Positions 34,071 to 42,428 of a stretch of DNA of 64,000 bases are shown here, piece by piece. Every line of letters starts with the position of its first letter. Positions within the stretch are counted from its first letter, which is position 1. The stretch is taken from the NCBI GenBank assembly GCA_937916845.1, contig CALFSK010000015.1:1-64000 (forward strand), read 5' to 3'. Source of the DNA: an uncultured Lactobacillus sp. (lineage in GTDB: Bacteria; Bacillota; Bacilli; Lactobacillales; Lactobacillaceae). The translations under genes were made by a program, and so were the position numbers. The notes beneath the pieces were generated by a model. It had not been told where the DNA came from, did no database searches, and was given only the letters and a program-made list of their open reading frames with translations.

Positions 34071-34913
34071 ATGACAGAAAAACAGCCGGAGCATCGCTAT
34101 CCGTATATTTATACGTCGTCGGAGTTAGGTAAATATTTTGGCATCACCATTAAGGGCATCGAGTATTACGAGAAAAAGGGACTGATTAAGCCCAACCGCG
34201 TGGGGAACAACAAGCAACGGCAGTTTAATCTGATGGAGACCTATCGCATTTGGATGACCCGCTACTTACGGCAAATCGGGTTCAACGTCGATCAGACTTT
34301 GGCGGTGTTAAATGCGGAAAAACCGGTCGCGGCTGAAGATGCGTTTGCCACGATGATTACCAAACTTAAACGGCAACAGTTGCGTTTAGATACGACCATT
34401 GAAGTTTTGGAGCGTAACTTAGCGTTGCTGGAAAAAGCCGATGACGGACCGTTTTTTGAGTTGACGGACTCGCCGGATTTCAAATGGCTGTTTTTGCGGT
34501 CAATGGAGTGCGCCCATCGTAGCGATGCGCACCAGTCTGATGAATACCGTCAGTGGAATGAGTTGATGCCGATTACCGATGCGTCGGTGCGGTACGGTCA
34601 CACGGCGGTGGTGAGTGACGAGTTGGAATTGGAACCGGAGATTGGGATGATCATGACGAGTGACCATTTTGATAAGTTTGGTTTGTCAATGAGCGAGCGT
34701 GTGCAGGCGATTCCGGGATGCAAGTGTCTGCACACGGTCCTAGTGGGTGGCTCGCAACAGATTGAAAGTCGGCAGTGGCTTCAACCGGCGTTGGATGAGC
34801 TCCGGCGTAGACACTTGCGATTGCAGGGGGACGTGCTGACGTCGGTGCTGTTAGTGCTGGATAATGATGAAACGCACGTGCGCTTTGATGAGGCGTGGCT
34901 GCCGGTTGAATAG
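34071..34913 (+). CDS. MerR-family transcriptional regulator
   Basis: 280 residues. The winged helix begins YTSSELGKYFGITIKGIEYY and continues EKKGLIKPNRVGNNKQRQF, the usual MerR pattern, followed by a long coiled-coil dimer helix (about 95-135). The C-terminal half may be a GyrI-like or other ligand-sensing domain. Start at 34071, after CAAGGAGGATCGTC. It sits immediately downstream of the flavoprotein gene whose promoter has the MerR signature, so that gene is the most likely target. Ligand unknown. Confidence 0.82.
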   Translation: MTEKQPEHRYPYIYTSSELGKYFGITIKGIEYYEKKGLIKPNRVGNNKQRQFNLMETYRIWMTRYLRQIGFNVDQTLAVLNAEKPVAAEDAFATMITKLKRQQLRLDTTIEVLERNLALLEKADDGPFFELTDSPDFKWLFLRSMECAHRSDAHQSDEYRQWNELMPITDASVRYGHTAVVSDELELEPEIGMIMTSDHFDKFGLSMSERVQAIPGCKCLHTVLVGGSQQIESRQWLQPALDELRRRHLRLQGDVLTSVLLVLDNDETHVRFDEAWLPVE

Positions 34914-35072
34914 AAGGTTAGAGCGCTTCTAACTTGTATGGGGAAGACTATGTTCATCTCTGGTCAGTATGCTACTTAAGTTGAAATATCAAACTTTATG
35001 GGATGTCTGAAAGCTAATAATGTTTAGCCAACATGTTAATTTTTAAATGTAAGTACGAAAAAATCTATTTTA

Positions 35073-35101
35073 TTGACTGATTAAGTTAAATTAGCGATAA
35101 T
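35073..35101 (+). promoter_or_regulatory. Promoter of the RloA/RloB-like operon
   Basis: TTGACT, 17-bp spacer, GATAAT. The leader contains a perfect 12-bp palindrome AAAAACGTTTTT (35121-35132) just before the ribosome site, a candidate operator. Confidence 0.6.
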
Positions 35102-35145
35102 AAGGTATAGTTAAAAACGAAAAAACGTTTTTAAAGGAGAAGCCA

Positions 35146-36375
35146 ATGTTAATAGATTTTAAAGTTCAAAATTACAGATCATTTAAGACGGAACAAGATT
35201 TTTCAATGCAGACTGGTAAACGATTGCGTAAATATCAGGATTCCAATACAGTGATGTCGATTGATGGACGATTATTGAAATCGGCTTTAATTTTTGGTGC
35301 GAACGCTAATGGTAAAACGAATTTAATTAAGGCGTTGATCATGCTCAAAAACTTAGTGACCAATCCGACCAAAGATGAATTGCAAAAGTTAATGACGGAC
35401 ACGTTCGGTTATAACAAAAAAAATACAGTTTTTGAAATTTGCTTTTCAGTAGCTGAAAATAAATACAGATATGCATTAGAATATAATGCTAATGAAGTGG
35501 TTTCTGAACAACTATCTATGAATGAAACGTTAATTTTCTCACGTGACGAGCAATCATTCACGACTGTTCCCGTTCAATTGTCGCCGTTAATTGATAATGT
35601 CCGCAAAAATCAGCTTTTGCTATATTTTGCACAACAAAATAATGAAGAACACGCCAAAGCAGTTTACAGGTGGTTTGTTGAAGATTTAATTTTTGTGAAT
35701 ACTGATCAAATAAGAAATGATCGTTTCAAAGCATTGCAAGATGAGAAATTTAAACATAAATTTTTAAACTTCCTACGAGCTGCGGATTTTAATATTGTGG
35801 ATGTCGAAGTCAGGGAACGAAAAGAGACGGTGCCAACACCGGAGTCGATAATAAAGAAATTAAATGCTAACGGTGATTCTGATGCTGCTGCTGATGATAT
35901 TGAGTTTATGAATTCAGTTAGATATGACATCTATTCCACTCATAAATCTGAGAATGGGCAATTCCCGGTTTATTTTAACAATGAAAGTACCGGTACTAAA
36001 GTATTCATGTTCTTGGCATTATATATCTTAAACAACAGCGAAAAAACATTGATGATTGATGAATTTGACCGATCTTATCACTTGGAATTGGCGCAAGCGT
36101 TGTTGACACTGATTAATAGCAAAAATCAGAATAATCAATTCATCTTAACGACTCATGAGTTGTCATTAATGGACTCTGAGTTACGACAGGACCAAATTTG
36201 GTTTGCCGAAAAGAATCGTTTTGGTGAAAGCGAACTCTTTAGTATTTTTGATTTTGACGATCCGGCGTTAAAACGCGGCGATTTCAATTACAAGAAACGT
36301 TATCTTGAAGGAATCTATGGTGCAACTCAATTGGTGAATCGCAATTTACTTTTGGAGGCATTGTTAGAAGAATGA
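35146..36375 (+). CDS. RloA-like AAA ATPase (ABC/OLD-type), putative defence protein
   Basis: A 409-residue ATPase. It begins LIDFKVQNYRSFK, with Walker A GANANGKTNL (near 52) and Walker B LMIDEFD (near 305), followed by TTHELSLMD as H-loop. This order is that of RloA and related AAA-15/21 ATPases. It overlaps the next gene by four bases (ATGA), so they are coupled. Comparable ATPase plus Toprim pairs include RloAB, AbiL and PARIS antiphage systems. Its AT-rich composition contrasts with the flanking flavoproteins and suggests acquisition. Defence role is inference. Confidence 0.75.
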   Translation: MLIDFKVQNYRSFKTEQDFSMQTGKRLRKYQDSNTVMSIDGRLLKSALIFGANANGKTNLIKALIMLKNLVTNPTKDELQKLMTDTFGYNKKNTVFEICFSVAENKYRYALEYNANEVVSEQLSMNETLIFSRDEQSFTTVPVQLSPLIDNVRKNQLLLYFAQQNNEEHAKAVYRWFVEDLIFVNTDQIRNDRFKALQDEKFKHKFLNFLRAADFNIVDVEVRERKETVPTPESIIKKLNANGDSDAAADDIEFMNSVRYDIYSTHKSENGQFPVYFNNESTGTKVFMFLALYILNNSEKTLMIDEFDRSYHLELAQALLTLINSKNQNNQFILTTHELSLMDSELRQDQIWFAEKNRFGESELFSIFDFDDPALKRGDFNYKKRYLEGIYGATQLVNRNLLLEALLEE

Positions 36376-36959
36376 GCAGAGAGCGCAAAAAAAGAAAGTT
36401 AAAGCCAAGAATATTCTTTTTTGTAGAGGGAAAGACCGAGAAAGTGTTTTTTGATGCTTTATCCCAAGAATATCGGCTTTTAGCTGCTAGGACCATAAAG
36501 ATAATGGATAACAGCGGCAAAGATTGGGTGGACAAAGCGGCTAACATGATGAGAAATAATCCTAGTCTACAACCAGACCGCAATACCAAAATATTTATTA
36601 TTTTCGATAAGGATGATTTGACTGAGGCAGCTATTGCCAAAATGAAGAAGAAGAGCGAAAAGCTGGGCAAGCAATGTTTGGATTGTAAATTAGGTATTTC
36701 GAATTTGTCATTTGAAGTATGGTTACTAGCCCATTTTCAGAGTATTACGAATAGGATTGAGAACCAGATGCATTTGAATGCGCAACTTTCAGGATACTTA
36801 AACGCAGATTATGTTAAAGGAAATAGCAGACAAATGGAAACAATTGTAAAGGATGATAAGGTGTACGTGGCTATTGAAAACGCAAGTAATGTCTCCATGT
36901 TTTCGGTTAACCGACAGTCGACCAATATAGGTGATATCGTGGCTGAGGTTATTAACTAA
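36372..36959 (+). CDS. RloB-like Toprim-type protein, putative defence partner
   Basis: 195 residues. The start EGKTEKVFFDAL and the later FDKDD recall the Toprim acidic glutamate and D-x-D motif of RloB/OLD nucleases. A conserved NLSFEVWLLAHF follows. It would act as the nuclease or effector triggered by the ATPase encoded upstream. Translation is coupled through ATGA. The operon ends at a strong bidirectional terminator (36963-37011). Antiphage activity has not been shown from sequence. Confidence 0.75.
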   Translation: MSRERKKRKLKPRIFFFVEGKTEKVFFDALSQEYRLLAARTIKIMDNSGKDWVDKAANMMRNNPSLQPDRNTKIFIIFDKDDLTEAAIAKMKKKSEKLGKQCLDCKLGISNLSFEVWLLAHFQSITNRIENQMHLNAQLSGYLNADYVKGNSRQMETIVKDDKVYVAIENASNVSMFSVNRQSTNIGDIVAEVIN

Positions 36960-36962
36960 ATT

Positions 36963-37011
36963 AAAGAGCGACTAACTCGGATGGATTGACCATCTGAGTT
37001 AGTCGCTCTTT
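36963..37011. terminator. Bidirectional terminator, RloB / second flavoprotein
   Basis: AAAGAGCGACTAACTC pairs GAGTTAGTCGCTCTTT, with an extra GATGG/CCATC stem near the loop. Confidence 0.85.
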
Positions 37012-37022
37012 AGGTTTAAAAA

Positions 37023-38864
37023 TTAAGCGTGCATTTTTGCTTGGGACAGAGCGTCTTCAACGGCGGCTTTCAAAGCCCGGCTAGTCGTTGAAGCGCCAGA
37101 AATTGCATCCACATCGGCTGAATGCTGTTCAGCCATAGCTGTTGGTAATTCTTTGATGGCCTTCAAACCAACATCTTCACTTTCGCTTTGCTTTAACACT
37201 TCCACGTTAGTCAACGTGTCGTGAGTGTCGGTGGTAACCCGCACAACGATTTCGTCACCCATACCAGCCGTACTGCGACCGATGAATTGGTGATCGTTAG
37301 TGGCGTAATGTTCATCAGTTGCCAGATCACTCTTCAACAAATCAGTGTCAGCTGAAGCACCAGAAACGGCATCAGTCTTAGCAACCGGTTTGTCAGTCTT
37401 AGCCGTAGCGGCGGCTTCACCGGCAATCTTACCGAAAATCAGGCATTCGGCTAAGTCTTGCCCAGCTTGATAGCGGTTAGTTGTGATACTGCCAGCTTCA
37501 CCAGCGCCGTAAAGGTGTGGAATTGGGTCGCCTAGCATGTTGACGATTTCAGCTTGGGCGTTGCGCTTAGGCCCGCCCTGAGTGTTCAAGACGACCGGCG
37601 AGAGTGGTAAGGCGTAAAGCCGGTTACCAGTAAAGGCCGTTAGGGTATCGGACGCCCGGTGGAATTCGTAATCGTAGTTTTGAGATGCGAACTTATTAAA
37701 GGTCGCGATGGTGTCGGTCAGAATATCAGCATCAGCCGTGATTTGCTGTGCGAGTTCGGCGGGCGACGTCGCGGAAAGCACGTGTTTTAGCGCCGGCTGC
37801 AATGCAGGATCGTTGACTTGCAAGAGTTTTTGATACTGTTTGGCATCAAAAATCAAATGGGACTTTGTTGGAAACAGGGGATGGCGCCAAGAACCGTGGG
37901 TGTAGAGATAGCCTTCTTTAGCGGCTTCGTCTTCCTTAAAGTAACGGCTACCATCCGTGCTGGCGATGAAGATACTGCCAGTGTATAGTTCGGGCCAGGT
38001 TGCTGATAAAATGCCTCGTTGACCTTCAGGGACTTGATATGTCAGACCATGGAACATGCCGGCAGCGTTGTAAGCGTTCGTGTGCCAAATGTCGGCGCCC
38101 ACGTCAGTCGCTAAGCGAATGGAATCACCTTTGTTATACAGAGTTCCCATTGGGACTAAGTGTGCATTACCGGTGTAGTTTTGAATGGCGGTTGGGTCGT
38201 TTTCAAACCCACCGGTGGTCAGGACGACACCGTTAGTGGCACGGATGTTTAACATTTGGCCTTGGCGTTTGATCTGAGCGCCAAGAATGGTGCCGTCAGT
38301 GGCTTGTAAAAGGCGGATCGCTGGCGATTCGTACCAAACGTCAATTTTGTCGGCACGGCTTAGGACGTTTTCGCGGAGCTTCGTCCAAAAGGCGCCGTCA
38401 GAAATGGTCTTGCCTTGGTGAACCGTAAGCATCGTGTAGGCCTTGGCGCCGGGATAGCTCGGGTAATCAGGGTTGTCGTTGGCGACGGACTGAACGGCGG
38501 GATCATCGGGATGGTCGCGGAATACGAAGGGCTCGACGTTTAAATAGGTCCGTAGATAGTCCTGCATATTGGCAACGCCGTTAACGAAGACGTCTAAAAT
38601 GTCGTCATTTAATTTGAGTGGGGCAACCTGCGCCTGATAGTACTGTTTATAGGCTGCTTTGTCGTTAGTTGAGGCAATCAGTTGGCCGGAATAGCGGGTG
38701 TTGCCGCCTTCGTGGCCGGCTGGTGCGGCGTCAACTAGTAAGACTTTAGCGCCTTGGTCAGCTGCAAAACGGGCGGCTGTGGCCCCGGCACCACCGAAGC
38801 CTAAGACTAAAACGTCGTAGGACGCGTGCCAAGTCATCTTTTCTTCATTAGCAATAATCATCAA
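37023..38864 (-). CDS. FAD-dependent reductase with C-terminal FMN-binding domain
   Basis: 613 residues, cytosolic. The FAD domain is N-terminal (VLVLGFGGAGATAARFAADQ, about 17-36; GAGEAGSITTNRYQ near 455). The FMN-binding domain is C-terminal (about 525-613), with the flavinylation site DAISGAST. Another SGAS motif lies in the linker (TDAVSGASADT). This is the reverse order of the 31923 protein, although both combine the same two modules. It is expected to reduce an unsaturated organic acid or similar acceptor. The ribosome site is AAGAAGG. A cre box lies upstream (38888-38902). Confidence 0.83.
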   Translation of the reverse strand: MMIIANEEKMTWHASYDVLVLGFGGAGATAARFAADQGAKVLLVDAAPAGHEGGNTRYSGQLIASTNDKAAYKQYYQAQVAPLKLNDDILDVFVNGVANMQDYLRTYLNVEPFVFRDHPDDPAVQSVANDNPDYPSYPGAKAYTMLTVHQGKTISDGAFWTKLRENVLSRADKIDVWYESPAIRLLQATDGTILGAQIKRQGQMLNIRATNGVVLTTGGFENDPTAIQNYTGNAHLVPMGTLYNKGDSIRLATDVGADIWHTNAYNAAGMFHGLTYQVPEGQRGILSATWPELYTGSIFIASTDGSRYFKEDEAAKEGYLYTHGSWRHPLFPTKSHLIFDAKQYQKLLQVNDPALQPALKHVLSATSPAELAQQITADADILTDTIATFNKFASQNYDYEFHRASDTLTAFTGNRLYALPLSPVVLNTQGGPKRNAQAEIVNMLGDPIPHLYGAGEAGSITTNRYQAGQDLAECLIFGKIAGEAAATAKTDKPVAKTDAVSGASADTDLLKSDLATDEHYATNDHQFIGRSTAGMGDEIVVRVTTDTHDTLTNVEVLKQSESEDVGLKAIKELPTAMAEQHSADVDAISGASTTSRALKAAVEDALSQAKMHA

Positions 38865-38887
38865 AATACCTTCTTGTCGAATTATTT

Positions 38888-38902
38888 TTGAAAGCGCTCA
38901 CT
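38888..38902 (-). promoter_or_regulatory. cre box upstream of second flavoprotein
   Basis: On the plus strand, TTGAAAGCGCTCACT matches 14 of 15 cre positions. It lies just downstream of a TATATT -10 candidate on the minus strand. Confidence 0.6.
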
Positions 38903-39121
38903 AATATAAGCGTACCACTGAAATGTTTATTGTGTAACCGGTAATGGACTCAGTGAATAGGAATCAAAAGAAAAATAGAACTAAGCAATTCTAACGCCGA
39001 AAATTTTATTGTTAATTGACTTTTTGACTCATAGGTTATTAATGATCGATATGCTAAAATGTTATTGAAATATTATTTTTTTAATCGTTGGGGTAGGTCT
39101 TAAAATAAAAGGAGCTTTAAG

Positions 39122-39643
39122 ATGAAAAAATTACGGTTAGTTATTGTGACATTGGTTGCGATGCTGATGTTTGGCGGTGCGATGGCACCAGCTATGACGG
39201 CTTCAGCTGCCAAGAAGACGGGGTATAGTCGGATTGAGAAGTGGAAGATCAGGCACGTTAATTATAAGGTCAAAAATAAAAAGGGCCACACGTACACGAT
39301 AACGGGCAAGGCCAAAAACGTTAAGCTTAAGACGAATCATTATTTAAAAAATTATGCTAAGAAGACGTGGAAGCGAACCAAGATTACTCAAGTTAAGCAT
39401 AAGGGCAATTGGATGGTTTACTACTATGTGACGACGAAGACGAAGCATAAGAACGTTGGCGGTTGGGTTAAGTTAACTGATATGAAGCGCGTTCATACTT
39501 CAAAAGGTGACGAGCATCACTTGGCCGACTTCGATACGTGGTATCGTCATTTGAGTCAAAAAATGAAAAATTATTATCCATTTACTGTACAATCCTCCGG
39601 TGCGACTAACGTTGACGGGTCACCCGCACAGTTCATGATTTGA
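39122..39643 (+). CDS. Secreted basic protein of unknown function
   Basis: 173 residues with a signal peptide (residues 1 to about 30, ending TASA). The mature part is very lysine-rich, with beta-strand-like repeats such as HTYTITGKAKNVKLK and VYYYVTTKTKH, perhaps an SH3-like wall-binding fold. A ribosome site AAAGGAGC lies before the ATG. Monocistronic with a strong terminator at 39664-39713. No family recognised. Confidence 0.75.
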   Translation: MKKLRLVIVTLVAMLMFGGAMAPAMTASAAKKTGYSRIEKWKIRHVNYKVKNKKGHTYTITGKAKNVKLKTNHYLKNYAKKTWKRTKITQVKHKGNWMVYYYVTTKTKHKNVGGWVKLTDMKRVHTSKGDEHHLADFDTWYRHLSQKMKNYYPFTVQSSGATNVDGSPAQFMI

Positions 39644-39663
39644 TAAATCAAAATGAATTAAAT

Positions 39664-39715
39664 AAAACTGCTACTAATCGCCCAGACGAACCCGGGTGGT
39701 TAGTAGCAGTTTTTA
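39664..39715. terminator. Terminator of the 173-residue secreted protein
   Basis: AAAACTGCTACTAA pairs TTAGTAGCAGTTTT over 14 bp, with CCCGGG in the loop. It can act for the convergent gene too. Confidence 0.85.
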
Positions 39716-39716
39716 T

Positions 39717-40001
39717 TTATACCGCAGCGTTCAGTTTGTCAGCTTGCGCGAGCATGTGGTAGGTAGATTTGAAGACGGGGCAAACGTCATCGGGAATCGC
39801 GTAGTCGTGAGTCGTTTGGCGGAGTTGGGCAAAATTTTGATCTAAGGACCGGCCGGCGCTGGCATCTGCGCGTAATTGAAGGTACTGATCACGGACTGAG
39901 AACACTTCGGGATGATTTTGACCATGGGCGTTCGTGATTGCGTGCGTATAAAAGTCTAATTTGTCATGGTGTGTTGCTAAATAGGTTTTAACGGTTGTCA
40001 T
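39717..40001 (-). CDS. Small helical protein of unknown function
   Basis: 94 residues, mainly helical, soluble, with several histidines (THHDKLDFYTHAITNAHG). It recalls hemerythrin-like or DUF-type small helical proteins but lacks a recognisable full metal motif. Start at 40001, after AAAGAGGTGGG; the GTG three codons earlier is within that ribosome site. It faces the terminator of the secreted-protein gene. Function unknown. Confidence 0.6.
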   Translation of the reverse strand: MTTVKTYLATHHDKLDFYTHAITNAHGQNHPEVFSVRDQYLQLRADASAGRSLDQNFAQLRQTTHDYAIPDDVCPVFKSTYHMLAQADKLNAAV

Positions 40002-40118
40002 AAGACCCACCTCTTTGTATTTGATAGGTTAATTATAGCTAGTAACGGAATTAAATAATTTGATGCGGGTCAAGTTTATGAAAATACCTTTAACAGATTA
40101 GCTTCTTTAGAAAATATA

Positions 40119-40147
40119 TCGACACAAAGTCCTTAGTTGTGGATAAT
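40119..40147 (+). promoter_or_regulatory. Promoter with dyad before the GIY-YIG/DUF2075 gene
   Basis: TCGACA, 17-bp spacer, GATAAT. The spacer holds the dyad CACAA-AGTCCTTAG-TTGTG, possibly a repressor site. Confidence 0.5.
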
Positions 40148-40181
40148 AGAGTTATAGGTAATCGGAAGGGGGCATTACAAT

Positions 40182-41993
40182 TTGGACAAAAATAAATCGG
40201 TTGAACCACAGGTCGATGTAAGGCCAATTGTAGATGTGGTTCCTTATAACGTTAATTATGAACACGCATTGGAGCAAAATAGCCATAATAATGAGCTTAT
40301 TTTTGAGTATCCAACGGTTTATGTGATTGCGGATCAACAAGAAAAAGGTCGCAAGGATGAAATACCGGAATTTACTGTGTACGTAGGTGAGACTAACAAT
40401 ATTGGTCAGAGAACGCGGCAACATCTTGATGATGATACTAAAGTCCGTGAAGATTGGCAGAAGCTAAAGAATAGTCCTAATGCCGAAATGATGGTTATAG
40501 GCGATAAATACTTCAATAAATCATTGACGCTCGATATTGAGAACCGATTAATGATGTATTTACTTAGTGTGGATCATATTAGGCACTTAAATAATCGTCG
40601 GACCAATCCACAACGTAAATATTTTATGTCTGGACAATTTGACAGGATTTTCGCTGGGGTATGGGATGCACTGAGACGAGAGAAACCAGAGCTTTTTCCT
40701 ATTCAGAAGGAGATAGAAAGTTCTGCTATCTATAAAGCATCACCATTTCATGCGCTGAATGAAAAACAACTTGAAGGCAAAGATAAAATTCTTGATCGAG
40801 TTGTGAACGTTTTGGAAAAGGCCAAGCAAGTGGACAATGACAAGGCAGCGGTTATTTTCATTTCTGGTCAAGCGGGGACTGGCAAAACTGTTTTGTTAAG
40901 CAATCTGTTTACTGATTTAGTGAATAGTAAGATGACTGGTGATAAAGCTGTTAATTTATTAGTCAATCATGACCAACAATTAATTGTATATAAGCAGATT
41001 GCGCATAAACTGGGACTAGATCAAAATAATGAGGATGTAGTTTGTAAACCAACGCGATTTATTAATGAACATCAAAAACCAGAAGCCAAAAAAGCAGATG
41101 TGATTTTGGTTGATGAAGCCCATTTATTGTGGACGCATGGTAAACAATCTTATCGAGGAAAAAATCAGTTAGATGATCTATTGGGTCTAGCTAAGGTAGT
41201 CATTATTGTTTTTGATAAGTACCAGATTTTGACAACCGATGAATATTTAGACGACGCAGCAATCAACCATTTGGAGGCAGTTGCTTCAAGAACGGGTAAT
41301 ACCATTACCTTGAAAGATCAGGAACGAATGGATGCTGATGCCGAGACTATCGAATGGCTACATGATTTTGCTATCAATAGGGAGTTGAGTCCAATTCCTG
41401 ATGATCAACATTATGACTTAAAAGTAGCCAAAACTCCTGATGTTATTTACAAGAAAATTAAAGTATTGGATCAAAATCGAGGACATGGTACTGCTGGCTT
41501 AGCACGGATGTTGGCAACATTTGATTGGCCTTATAAGGATGCCAAGGGGCCGGAATCCGGCGGTACTTGGAACGTCAGCGTTGGAGATTGGCAGTTACCA
41601 TGGAATTTACAGTTGAAAGTTCCTCGTAAGCAGAAGAAGAGAAATAAGTCGTTAGCATGGGCAGAACAGTCACAGACAATCGATGAGGTTGGTTCCACGT
41701 ACACCATTCAGGGATTTGATCTGAATTATGCCGGCTTGATTATTGGGTCATCGGTTACTTATCGTGATGGTAAGATTGTATTTGATCCGAGTGCAAGTAG
41801 TAATAAGCGAGCGACTAACAATCGGACTTGGAACGGCAAGAAGATTAATGTTGCTAAAGAGTTACTACGAAATGAACTGAATGTCTTGCTTACGCGAGGT
41901 GTACACGGATTATATATTTATGCTGTTGATGAAGAGCTACAACAAGCATTGTTAGAGATGGCCGGAACAGAACATATTTTGGGGGATAAATAA
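40182..41993 (+). CDS. GIY-YIG nuclease fused to DUF2075 ATPase/helicase
   Basis: 603 residues. The N-terminal part (about 50-150) carries a GIY-YIG-like nuclease fold with PTVYVIAD, TVYVGETNNIGQR and the later glutamate in DIENRLMMYL. The C-terminal part is a DUF2075/Schlafen-like ATPase with Walker A SGQAGTGKTVL (near 229), Walker B VILVDEAHLL (near 309), and helicase-like TIQGFDLNYAGLIIG and NVLLTRG at the end. The start is TTG 40182, preceded by GAAGGGGGC. It ends one base before the MazG-like gene. This combination suggests a nuclease controlled by ATP, plausibly antiphage. Confidence 0.8.
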   Translation: MDKNKSVEPQVDVRPIVDVVPYNVNYEHALEQNSHNNELIFEYPTVYVIADQQEKGRKDEIPEFTVYVGETNNIGQRTRQHLDDDTKVREDWQKLKNSPNAEMMVIGDKYFNKSLTLDIENRLMMYLLSVDHIRHLNNRRTNPQRKYFMSGQFDRIFAGVWDALRREKPELFPIQKEIESSAIYKASPFHALNEKQLEGKDKILDRVVNVLEKAKQVDNDKAAVIFISGQAGTGKTVLLSNLFTDLVNSKMTGDKAVNLLVNHDQQLIVYKQIAHKLGLDQNNEDVVCKPTRFINEHQKPEAKKADVILVDEAHLLWTHGKQSYRGKNQLDDLLGLAKVVIIVFDKYQILTTDEYLDDAAINHLEAVASRTGNTITLKDQERMDADAETIEWLHDFAINRELSPIPDDQHYDLKVAKTPDVIYKKIKVLDQNRGHGTAGLARMLATFDWPYKDAKGPESGGTWNVSVGDWQLPWNLQLKVPRKQKKRNKSLAWAEQSQTIDEVGSTYTIQGFDLNYAGLIIGSSVTYRDGKIVFDPSASSNKRATNNRTWNGKKINVAKELLRNELNVLLTRGVHGLYIYAVDEELQQALLEMAGTEHILGDK

Positions 41994-42305
41994 ATGGATT
42001 ATAAAGACGTCGAACAAGGACTAATCGAGTTCCGCAATAAGAAGGGTTGGCAAAAGTTCCATAATCTAAAGGATTTAGCTATTTCATTAAACTTAGAGGC
42101 GAGTGAGGTATTAGAAATATTTCAGTGGGAGCCGAGTGACCATGAATTAACAACAAGCGAGCGTGATCATTTAGAAGAAGAGCTAGCTGATACTTTGATC
42201 TATACCTTTTATATGTGTGAAAAGCTAGGCGTCAACCCACTGGATATTGTTGCTAATAAAATGAAATTTAATCAGCAACGTCATTGGAGCAAAACAGAAA
42301 ATTAA
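41994..42305 (+). CDS. MazG-like nucleotide pyrophosphohydrolase
   Basis: 103 residues, all-alpha, with the MazG metal-binding pattern EASEVLEIFQ followed by EEELADTLIY. It cuts NTPs to NMP and pyrophosphate. Its start directly abuts the stop of the nuclease/ATPase gene and the ribosome site GGGGATAA lies within that gene, so the two are co-translated. A nucleotide pool or alarmone role alongside the nuclease is inference. Followed by a terminator. Confidence 0.85.
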   Translation: MDYKDVEQGLIEFRNKKGWQKFHNLKDLAISLNLEASEVLEIFQWEPSDHELTTSERDHLEEELADTLIYTFYMCEKLGVNPLDIVANKMKFNQQRHWSKTEN

Positions 42306-42314
42306 GGAGAACCC

Positions 42315-42340
42315 AAAGAGGCGTATTTACGTCTCTTTTT
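42315..42340 (+). terminator. Terminator after the MazG-like gene
   Basis: AAAGAGGCG pairs CGTCTCTTT with one G-T pair and a T5 run. This separates the pair from the phosphoesterase gene. Confidence 0.75.
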
Positions 42341-42368
42341 GATTATGATGATATATATAAATATCTTC

Positions 42369-42396
42369 TTTACTATTGTATCTGAACCCCTATAGT
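42369..42396 (+). promoter_or_regulatory. Promoter of the large phosphoesterase gene
   Basis: TTTACT, 16-bp spacer, TATAGT, about 33 bases before the start. Confidence 0.5.
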
Positions 42397-42428
42397 TATA
42401 AGTAACATATATAAGCGAGGTGTCGATT

